A DNA stretch of 11,230 nucleotides from JAVBOD01 sp031551045 (GTDB taxonomy: Bacteria; Bacteroidota; Bacteroidia; Bacteroidales; UBA932). Each line of letters begins with the position of its first letter. Within the stretch, counting starts at the first letter, position 1. The stretch lies in assembly GCA_031551045.1 (NCBI GenBank), contig JAVBOD010000092.1, positions 1-11,230 of the forward strand, in the 5' to 3' direction. Shown here piece after piece: positions 6,379 through 11,230 of this stretch. The notes beneath the pieces are model-generated. The model did no database searches, had not been told where the DNA came from, and was given only the letters and a program-made list of their open reading frames with translations. A program made the translations under genes and the position numbers.

Positions 6379-7458
6379 TTAATCCGTAACTATCTTATAC
6401 CCTTGCCCTTTAATAGTTACTATTTGCACGTGCTGGTCGTCCTTCAAGTATTTGCGAAGGCGGGTAATGTAAGTGTCCAGACTGCGGGAATAAATAAATC
6501 CGGTACTTCCCCAATATTTTTCCAAAAGCGTATTCCGTTCTACCACTTTCCCGAAATTTTTACATAACTCTGTTAAAATACCGTCTTCTTTTTTATTGAG
6601 GATAACAGTTGTCCCGAATCCTTTCAACTCGTTTTTGTCGGCATCGAATGTATAATTTCCTAAACGAAAAACATTGTCGGGAACAGCGATTTCCGCTTGT
6701 TGGCGCTGTTGCTGTTCCATACGATTGGTGAGCTTGCCGGCGAGGATAGTTTCCTTGGTAATAGCCTGCTTGCGCATATACCGCAGTTGATAGCCCACGC
6801 ACACAATAGTGACGAGCAACAGCAACAGCGATGCAATGATAATACTTGTCATCCGGCGGAAAATACTGCTTTGCTCGAAATGAAGCAACGCGCGCAATTC
6901 TTCGGTTTCCGAAATACCGATAATCAATGTGTGGGTACTTTTTCCACCGGGAATTACCGCATCGGGGGTAGCGCTGGTAGATAGCACCTCGCTGGTGGCC
7001 GGATTCCGTTTTTCAATCACAAAATCGGCTTGAATGCCGCGTTCGAATAATGCTCCGGCAAATAAATCGGATAGACAATGAATGTTGAGAGGGACAATTT
7101 TCTCCCTCAAATCATAAAACGCACGGTTGATAGCTGTTTCCAGCGAATGCCCGTAATCGTTCCGGTAAATAATCGTGTCGGGGTCCGGACAATGACGAAT
7201 GATACGTATTTCTTCATTCCCGCAATTTTGCAGGGTTAATTCATTGGTGTTGATAATATTGCCGGCCGGCATCCGGTAGAGTTGTTCTTTTTTATAGGCA
7301 TCGTTAAATGCTTCGTTAGACTCGTTTATAAATTGCTTATATACAAGTTGATAATTATTATAAAGCCATAGCGATTGCAGGGTAAGCAGTGAAATCATGC
7401 TTAACAGGGAGAGGCTGTTAATCCAGCCGATACGATGACGTTTAAAAAAAGAAGACAT
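6379..7458 (-). CDS. Membrane-spanning one-component regulator: periplasmic sensor + OmpR-type winged helix
   Basis: The 359-residue protein has a first transmembrane helix at about 13-34, a periplasmic region at about 35-202, a second transmembrane helix at about 203-224 (SIIIASLLLLLVTIVCVGYQ), a polar Gln/Arg-rich linker at about 225-260, and a C-terminal OmpR/PhoB-type winged helix at about 264-357 (FRLGNYTFDADKNELKG, VILNKKEDGILTELCKN, NTLLEKYWG, SLDTYITRLRKYLKDD, VTIKGQGYKIV). The N-terminal half has the arrangement of a two-component sensor kinase, but no H-box, HATPase or receiver domain follows. It therefore resembles ToxR/CadC in logic, though those have one membrane pass with the winged helix at the N-terminus. 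It is divergent from the DUF1573 gene, and four 11-bp-spaced GACA cores lie between them. I infer direct signal-to-DNA control, probably including its own gene. The signal is unknown. Confidence 0.85.
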   Translation of the reverse strand: MSSFFKRHRIGWINSLSLLSMISLLTLQSLWLYNNYQLVYKQFINESNEAFNDAYKKEQLYRMPAGNIINTNELTLQNCGNEEIRIIRHCPDPDTIIYRNDYGHSLETAINRAFYDLREKIVPLNIHCLSDLFAGALFERGIQADFVIEKRNPATSEVLSTSATPDAVIPGGKSTHTLIIGISETEELRALLHFEQSSIFRRMTSIIIASLLLLLVTIVCVGYQLRYMRKQAITKETILAGKLTNRMEQQQRQQAEIAVPDNVFRLGNYTFDADKNELKGFGTTVILNKKEDGILTELCKNFGKVVERNTLLEKYWGSTGFIYSRSLDTYITRLRKYLKDDQHVQIVTIKGQGYKIVTD

Positions 7459-7462
7459 ATGA

Positions 7463-7470
7463 CAAATGTA
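7463..7470 (-). promoter_or_regulatory. Bacteroidota -7 box very close to the regulator start
   Basis: The minus strand reads TACATTTG, an exact TAnnTTTG match, only 4 bases before the ATG at 7458. Transcription would begin at or almost at the start codon, so the mRNA would be nearly leaderless. No good -33 TTTG is present at normal spacing, which would suit an activator-dependent promoter given the repeats just upstream. Confidence 0.4.
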
Positions 7471-7495
7471 CGAATTTCACCGAAATAAAAAGGTT

Positions 7496-7536
7496 TTTGA
7501 CATAAAGGCGACAATTTTTTGACATTCATTTGACAT
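7496..7536. promoter_or_regulatory. Candidate OmpR/PhoB-family operator: four 11-bp-phased GACA cores
   Basis: GACA occurs at 7499, 7510, 7521 and 7532, each exactly 11 bp apart. Three copies extend to TTTGACAT (7496-7503, 7518-7525, 7529-7536); the second core is degenerate (GGCGACAA). On the minus strand these read as TGTC tandem repeats. PhoB-type winged helices bind TGTCA-like direct repeats with an 11-bp period, so the divergent winged-helix regulator is the obvious candidate ligand. The array starts about 26 bp upstream of the minus-strand -7 box, an activator-like position, and ends 47 bp before the plus-strand -33 box. Confidence 0.6.
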
Positions 7537-7583
7537 TGAAAAGAAGATTTGAAGTAAAAACGACTATCATTTCACATCGAAAA

Positions 7584-7616
7584 TTTGTAAAATCGTTTTA
7601 CATACCCGTACCTTTG
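7584..7616 (+). promoter_or_regulatory. Bacteroidota promoter for the DUF1573 gene
   Basis: TTTG at 7584-7587 and TACCTTTG at 7609-7616 are separated by 21 bp, a full match to the -33/-7 pattern of the Bacteroidota housekeeping sigma factor. The leader to the ATG at 7644 would be about 20-25 bases. This supports the ATG at 7644 over the upstream in-frame ATG at 7530, which lies before the promoter. Confidence 0.75.
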
Positions 7617-7643
7617 TCCCGAATTTTAAAATTAGATAATATT

Positions 7644-8033
7644 ATGAAAAAATTGATTTTGCTCTTTGCCCTCTGTTCTTTTGTGACTTTGGCGCATGCT
7701 CAACAACAAACGGCCGATTCTACTATTGTATTTGAAAAAACAACCCACGATTTCGGGAATATTGAAATGAAAGGCGGCCCGCAAACTTATACGTTTGAAT
7801 TTACCAATAAAGGAAAAACGCCCATTATCGTTCAAAATGTGACGGCTTCGTGCGGTTGCACCACGCCGGGTTGGACGAAAGAGCCCATTGCCCCGGGCGC
7901 CCGCGGCATGGTGAAAGCTACATACAACCCAACCGGGACTATGCCTTTCGATAAAACATTGGTGGTTTATTCCGACGGTACGCCCGCTGCTATTGTTTTA
8001 CACATCCGTGGAAAAGTAGTAGATACGAAGTAA
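7644..8033 (+). CDS. Exported DUF1573 domain protein
   Basis: The 129-residue protein has a signal peptide (MKKLILLFALCSFVTLAHAQ, cleavage likely after AHA) followed by one DUF1573 domain. The domain shows the usual order: FEKTTHDFGNI, then YTFEFTNKGKTPIIV, then ASCGCTTPGWTKEPIAPG, and a closing VKATYNPTG and VVYSDGTP. This is an Ig-like (ASPM/SPD-2/Hydin-type) beta fold, common in Bacteroidota, with no defined biochemical role that I know of. The CGC pair in SCGCTTP is a family hallmark. I placed the start at 7644 because it gives a clean signal peptide and follows a good promoter. It is divergent from the membrane regulator and may be regulated by it through the phased GACA repeats. Domain call is firm; function is unknown. 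Confidence 0.9.
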   Translation: MKKLILLFALCSFVTLAHAQQQTADSTIVFEKTTHDFGNIEMKGGPQTYTFEFTNKGKTPIIVQNVTASCGCTTPGWTKEPIAPGARGMVKATYNPTGTMPFDKTLVVYSDGTPAAIVLHIRGKVVDTK

Positions 8034-8210
8034 GTCCGGGGTGTCTGAACTCTTCGGCCGGAAAGCCGGTATTAAACGCGGTGAGGAAATCATATTCTTG
8101 CTGCGTTTTTCTTTTCCCTAATCCGGGATTATTCGCCACAGGCAACCTTCGTAGGGCGTTGCCCTTTGCTGGCGCTCCGTGTGCCGATTTACTGCTGCGG
8201 CTTGAAACGC

Positions 8211-8379
8211 GGCTGTTCAAAAAGCATTTTTAACCGCGAAGAACACAAAGCCCGCTAAGTTTAAAATCATAGTATTTCGGCCTTTGCGCCCGCCTTCCCG
8301 AATGAACACATTCGGGAAGGCTCTTTGCGTAAACTCTTTACGTCTTTGCGGTTAATGTGTTTTTGACTTTTGAACAGCC
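8211..8379. repeat. Palindromic intergenic element with 12-bp terminal inverted repeats (MITE-like or repeat remnant)
   Basis: GGCTGTTCAAAA at 8211-8222 is exactly mirrored at 8368-8379. Further inward, TTAACCGC at 8230-8237 is mirrored by GCGGTTAA at 8348-8355. At the centre a perfect 13-bp stem (8292-8304 with 8309-8321, arm GCCTTCCCGAATG) closes on an AACA loop. The arms also carry degenerate AAG/CTTTGCG quasi-repeats of about 8-9 bp, of a kind I recognise from Bacteroidota intergenic regions. No open reading frame or clear target-site duplication is seen. It could be a non-autonomous mobile element, a dispersed repeat or a structured terminator. Confidence 0.6.
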
Positions 8380-8481
8380 TCTTTTTTTCTTTTTCCGGCC
8401 ACTTGGAACACTATTTGCATTAACACTTATTACACCATGCGTTAAGTGATTTTAAAAGAAAGGCCTTTGCAAGCCATTTTT

Positions 8482-8489
8482 TAAATTTG
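8482..8489 (+). promoter_or_regulatory. Possible -7 box for catalase
   Basis: TAAATTTG fits TAnnTTTG and lies 48 bases before the chosen ATG at 8538. The only nearby TTTG (8466-8469) is 12 bp upstream, too close for a standard -33 box. The promoter may be weak on its own or activator-dependent, as catalase promoters often are. I could not find a convincing OxyR site by eye. Confidence 0.4.
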
Positions 8490-8537
8490 TAAAATTTTCG
8501 AATTGAATTGATTATTAATCATTTAAATACAATTGTT

Positions 8538-10040
8538 ATGAAAAATACGGATAAAAAAATGACCACCAATCAAGGAGCGCCTGTCGATAACGACCAGGCT
8601 TCCGTAACTACCCAAAATCCGCATTTGACCTTGTTGTCGGATACGCATTTGGTGGAAAAATTAGCCCATTTCGACCGCGAACGCATTCCCGAACGGGTAG
8701 TGCATGCCAAAGGCGCCGGAGCATACGGCTATTTTGAAGTAACACATGATGTGTCGAAATACACACGGGCGGCCTTTTTGTCGAAGGTAGGAAAAAAAAC
8801 AGATGTTTTTGTGCGTTTTTCTACGGTGGGCGGCCCGCGTGGTTCGGCCGACTCGGCGCGCGACCCGCGCGGCTTTGCCGTAAAATTTTATACCGAAGAA
8901 GGAAACTACGACATGGTGGGAAACAACACGCCGGTGTTCTTTATCCGCGATGCCATTAAGTTTCCCGATTTCATCCACACGCAAAAGAAAAACCCGGTGT
9001 CGAACCTCGACGATGCCGATGCATTCTGGGATTTTTTGTCGTTAACGCCTGAAAGCGTGCATCAGGTCACTATTTTGTTTTCCGACCGTGGTACGCCGGC
9101 TACCTATCGTAACATGCACGGTTTTACAAGCCACACGTTCATGTGGTACAATGAAAAAGGCGAACACCGTTGGGTTAAGTTGCACTTCAAAACCGACCAA
9201 GGCGTTAAAAACATGACGTTGGAAGAAGCCGCTGAAATGGCCGGGAAAGACCCCGACCATGCCACGCGCGACTTGTTTAACAATATTGCCGGTGGAAATT
9301 TCCCTTCGTGGACGGTGTATGTACAGATTATGAAGCCCGAAGATGCTTTGCGTTACCGTTTTGATCCGTTTGATGTGACCAAAGTGTGGCCGCATAAAGA
9401 TTATCCGCTGATTTCATTTGGCAAACTGGTACTAAACCGCAATCCGGAGAATTATTTTTCGGAAACGGAACAGGCCGCTTTCTCGCCGGGGAATCTGGTG
9501 CCGGGCATTGCCGTGTCGCCTGACAAAATGTTGCTGGGGCGTGTGTTCAGTTATCCCGATACGCATCGTCACCGCTTGGGCCCGAATTTCCATATGATTC
9601 CGATTAACCAGCCGAAAGCGCAAGTCCATACTTATCAACGCGACGGCGCCATGAATATGCGCACGGACGGCGCCCCGAATTATTATCCCAATTCGTTTGA
9701 AGGAGCAAGCCCCGACGAGAATTATGCCGCTCCTCCGATTGATGTACAGGGTATGGCCGCGCGCCATGAATACAGCCTTTCGGATATTGATTTTGTGCAG
9801 GCCGGTGATTTGTATAGCAAAGTAATGACGGATTACGACCGCACGAACTTGGTAAAAAATATCGCCGCTCATTTGAAAAATGCCCAGAAACGGATTCAAT
9901 TGCGTCAAGCGGCTGTTTTTTATAAAGCGCATCCCGATTATGGAATGAGGGTAGCCCAAGCGTTAGGCTTACCGGTGGATGAAGTAAGGTTGTTGGCCGA
10001 AATGTCGCAGGATGCACGGGTAAAAGCCACCGCGAAGTAG
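8538..10040 (+). CDS. katA: Monofunctional haem catalase (small-subunit type)
   Basis: The 500-residue cytosolic enzyme converts hydrogen peroxide to water and oxygen. The distal haem motif FDRERIPERVVHAKGAGAYG (45-64) holds catalytic His57, the distal Asn130 is in MVGNNTPVFFIRD, and the proximal haem-ligand motif RVFSYPDTH (335-343) holds Tyr339. The length fits small-subunit catalases, without the C-terminal flavodoxin-like domain of the large type. Pro, Asn and basic residues of the family NADPH-binding region are in place (HRHRLGPNF). There is no signal peptide. An in-frame ATG at 8508 would add ten residues; I chose 8538 because it gives a normal catalase N-terminus and a reasonable leader after the -7-like box. 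The gene stands alone, with the FMN reductase 158 bases downstream. The family call is very secure. Confidence 0.97.
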   Translation: MKNTDKKMTTNQGAPVDNDQASVTTQNPHLTLLSDTHLVEKLAHFDRERIPERVVHAKGAGAYGYFEVTHDVSKYTRAAFLSKVGKKTDVFVRFSTVGGPRGSADSARDPRGFAVKFYTEEGNYDMVGNNTPVFFIRDAIKFPDFIHTQKKNPVSNLDDADAFWDFLSLTPESVHQVTILFSDRGTPATYRNMHGFTSHTFMWYNEKGEHRWVKLHFKTDQGVKNMTLEEAAEMAGKDPDHATRDLFNNIAGGNFPSWTVYVQIMKPEDALRYRFDPFDVTKVWPHKDYPLISFGKLVLNRNPENYFSETEQAAFSPGNLVPGIAVSPDKMLLGRVFSYPDTHRHRLGPNFHMIPINQPKAQVHTYQRDGAMNMRTDGAPNYYPNSFEGASPDENYAAPPIDVQGMAARHEYSLSDIDFVQAGDLYSKVMTDYDRTNLVKNIAAHLKNAQKRIQLRQAAVFYKAHPDYGMRVAQALGLPVDEVRLLAEMSQDARVKATAK

Positions 10041-10198
10041 ATATAAGCCCCGGACGACGCGGATACAATAGATTCTCACAGCTAATGAGTTTCTCTAAAA
10101 TCTACGAATGAGCAAAAACAATATCTGTGCGAACCAGTAAATCGGTGTCGCCGGTGTACCAAAAAAGGAAATAAACAATAAATAATACACACACAAAC

Positions 10199-10744
10199 AT
10201 GAGTACCATCAACACCTTAGTATTGATCGGCGGAATCAGCAGTACGTCCATCAATAAACAACTTTTTGCCGAAATTCAAAAACACTACAAAGGCAATCTT
10301 TCTTTTAGCACTTTCGATATTGCATCGCTGCCGTTTTTTTCGCAGGATTTGGAGAATAATCCGCCGGCTGTAGCGACTGCTTTTAAAGACATGGTTCAAC
10401 GTGCACAAGCCGTTTTGTTAATCACGCCGGAATATAACCGTTCGTTTCCGGGGGTGTTGAAGAATGCCATTGACTGGGGCAGCCGCCCTTATGGCGAGAA
10501 TCGTTGGGCCGACAAACCGGCGGCTATTTTAGGCGCTTCTGTCGGGCCGATTGGGACTTTCGGAGCCCAGCAACATTTACGGAATGTGTGTTCCTATTTA
10601 GGCATGCATTTGATGAGCCAACCCGAAAGCTATATCAATGCTTCCGCACATATGCCCGACGGAACGTTAACGGATAAAGCCGTGGCGGTGCTGCAAAAAT
10701 ATATGGATAGTTTTGAACAGTGGGCACAAAAGCTGTTAAAATAA
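10199..10744 (+). CDS. NADPH-dependent FMN reductase family protein
   Basis: The 181-residue flavodoxin-fold flavoprotein has an FMN phosphate loop at about 10-21 (IGGISSTSINKQ), the family signature TPEYNRSFPGVLKNAIDW (76-93) and a second flavin-side loop GASVGPIGTFGAQQHLR (112-128). Family members reduce FMN, quinones, azo dyes or chromate with NAD(P)H; ChrR/YieF and azoreductase-type proteins belong here. The true substrate cannot be read from sequence. It lies on the same strand as katA but 158 bases downstream, with a near-match -7 box (TATCTGTG at 10122-10129) in the gap, so it is probably a separate transcript. A chromate-transporter pair lies 4 kb upstream, but no operon link exists. 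A general role in quinone or peroxide stress is plausible. Confidence 0.9.
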   Translation: MSTINTLVLIGGISSTSINKQLFAEIQKHYKGNLSFSTFDIASLPFFSQDLENNPPAVATAFKDMVQRAQAVLLITPEYNRSFPGVLKNAIDWGSRPYGENRWADKPAAILGASVGPIGTFGAQQHLRNVCSYLGMHLMSQPESYINASAHMPDGTLTDKAVAVLQKYMDSFEQWAQKLLK

Positions 10745-10811
10745 AGAGAGCGTTTAAAAACGGCACATTGTTAAAGAGTTTAAAAAATTCCATCATCCGA
10801 AGCTCAGGAGG

Positions 10812-10819
10812 TATCTTTG
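10812..10819 (+). promoter_or_regulatory. Bacteroidota -7 box for the lipoprotein gene
   Basis: TATCTTTG matches TAnnTTTG exactly and lies 46 bases before the ATG at 10866. No TTTG is present at the usual -33 distance. The sequence between the box and the start codon is A/T-rich, as is common in Bacteroidota leaders. Confidence 0.5.
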
Positions 10820-10865
10820 TAATGATAAATAGAATAAATATTTTAACTTCTTAAAAAACAGGACA

Positions 10866-11230
10866 ATGAAAAGAATGATGTTTTCGGCAATGATTATTAC
10901 AAGTGCCGTATTAGTGTCGGCTTGTGGCAACAACACCCAAAAAGCAAGCAGCAAAACGGGAGAAACCATAGAAAATGCAGCAGAAGCGACCGCTCCCGTA
11001 ACGGTGGATTTTGTGAAACTGGACAATTATTTTGTAAAAAACGATGTGGTATTGGCGGGTAATATAAATTTACTTATTGCTAAAGATGCGGCGGCTTTCA
11101 ATAAACAGTTCGGCGCTGCCAAAACAATGAACAATAACGTGGTTGCTCCTGATTTTGCGAACAATGTAATATTGGCGATAGTGGGACAACAAAGTAATGT
11201 AGCCGCCACTATCACGGTGGAACAAGTTAC
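10866..11230 (+). CDS. Lipoprotein of unknown function (3' end outside window)
   Basis: The first 121 codons of an open gene that runs off the window. The N-terminus MKRMMFSAMIITSAVLVSAC is a lipoprotein signal peptide with a clear lipobox (LVSAC), so Cys20 should be lipidated. A Ser/Thr/Ala/Glu-rich spacer (about 21-45) follows, then a folded region from about residue 46 (VDFVKLDNYFVKND, LLIAKDAAAFNKQFG, APDFANNVILAIVGQQ). The last part has a faint look of PrcB-type domains (a beta strand, then a G-rich turn), but I would not name the family from this. It has its own -7 box and is preceded by the FMN reductase gene. Start and lipoprotein nature are well supported; function is unknown. Confidence 0.8.
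   Translation, partial: MKRMMFSAMIITSAVLVSACGNNTQKASSKTGETIENAAEATAPVTVDFVKLDNYFVKNDVVLAGNINLLIAKDAAAFNKQFGAAKTMNNNVVAPDFANNVILAIVGQQSNVAATITVEQV

Larger units (their letters stand above)
8034..8537. other. Long intergenic region before catalase
   Basis: About 500 bases without a convincing gene. From the left it holds a GC-rich stretch with small hairpins (such as AGGGC/GCCCT near 8153-8165), the palindromic element at 8211-8379, a T/C-rich run and the catalase leader with a -7-like box. A minus-strand open frame at 7990-8220 crosses into the DUF1573 gene and the element edge. I do not accept it as a gene. Confidence 0.6.

Noticed and set aside
7530..7643. Upstream in-frame extension of the DUF1573 gene
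   Set aside because: It would start before the -33/-7 promoter at 7584-7616 and would bury the signal peptide. The ATG at 7644 is far better.
7990..8220. 76-codon minus-strand open frame downstream of the DUF1573 gene
   Set aside because: It overlaps the end of a real gene and the edge of a repeat, has no promoter or recognisable domain, and its translation looks like non-coding GC-rich sequence.
8211..8379. CRISPR array or tRNA in the catalase upstream region
   Set aside because: The repeats are inverted and irregular rather than direct and evenly spaced, and no cloverleaf with a TTCGA-type arm is present.
9432..9959. 175-codon minus-strand open frame within katA
   Set aside because: Antisense to strongly conserved catalase sequence; chance open frame.

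Overview
The window looks like chromosome of a Bacteroidota member, most likely Bacteroidales. The evidence is an ECF sigma factor/FecR/STN trans-envelope signalling cluster, CarboxypepD_reg-like envelope proteins, a DUF1573 protein, and several promoters fitting the Bacteroidota pattern (-33 TTTG, -7 TAnnTTTG). I cannot place it to genus.

Layout. (1) 1-582: the 3' part of a PHP-type histidinol-phosphatase gene, cut by the window edge. (2) 677-5018, all on the minus strand, read right to left: a CarboxypepD_reg-like envelope protein, then an ECF sigma factor, a FecR-type anti-sigma factor one base later, and a secreted STN + CarboxypepD_reg-like protein. The last protein is a paralogue of the first with an STN signalling domain added. 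No TonB-dependent receptor barrel is present, although sigma/FecR pairs in this phylum normally serve one. (3) 5254-6317, plus strand: two overlapping half-size chromate-transporter-family genes. (4) 6379-7458, minus strand: a membrane-spanning regulator with a sensor-kinase-like periplasmic region but an OmpR/PhoB-type winged helix in place of the kinase. Divergent from it at 7644-8033 is a small exported DUF1573 protein. Between them lie four GACA cores spaced exactly 11 bp apart, the geometry of a PhoB/OmpR-family operator, plus a good Bacteroidota promoter facing the DUF1573 gene. (5) 8034-8537: a 500-base non-coding stretch with a 169-bp palindromic element that has 12-bp terminal inverted repeats and a perfect 13-bp central stem. 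(6) 8538-10040 katA-type catalase, 10199-10744 NADPH-dependent FMN reductase (the family that includes chromate/quinone reductases), and from 10866 the start of a lipoprotein gene that runs off the window.

Two regulatory modules stand out. One is the barrel-less STN/FecR/sigma circuit with its STN-lacking paralogue next door. The other is the one-component membrane regulator facing an 11-bp-phased operator. The catalase, FMN reductase and chromate-transporter pair would fit a redox-stress theme, but they are separate transcription units and nothing here shows common control.
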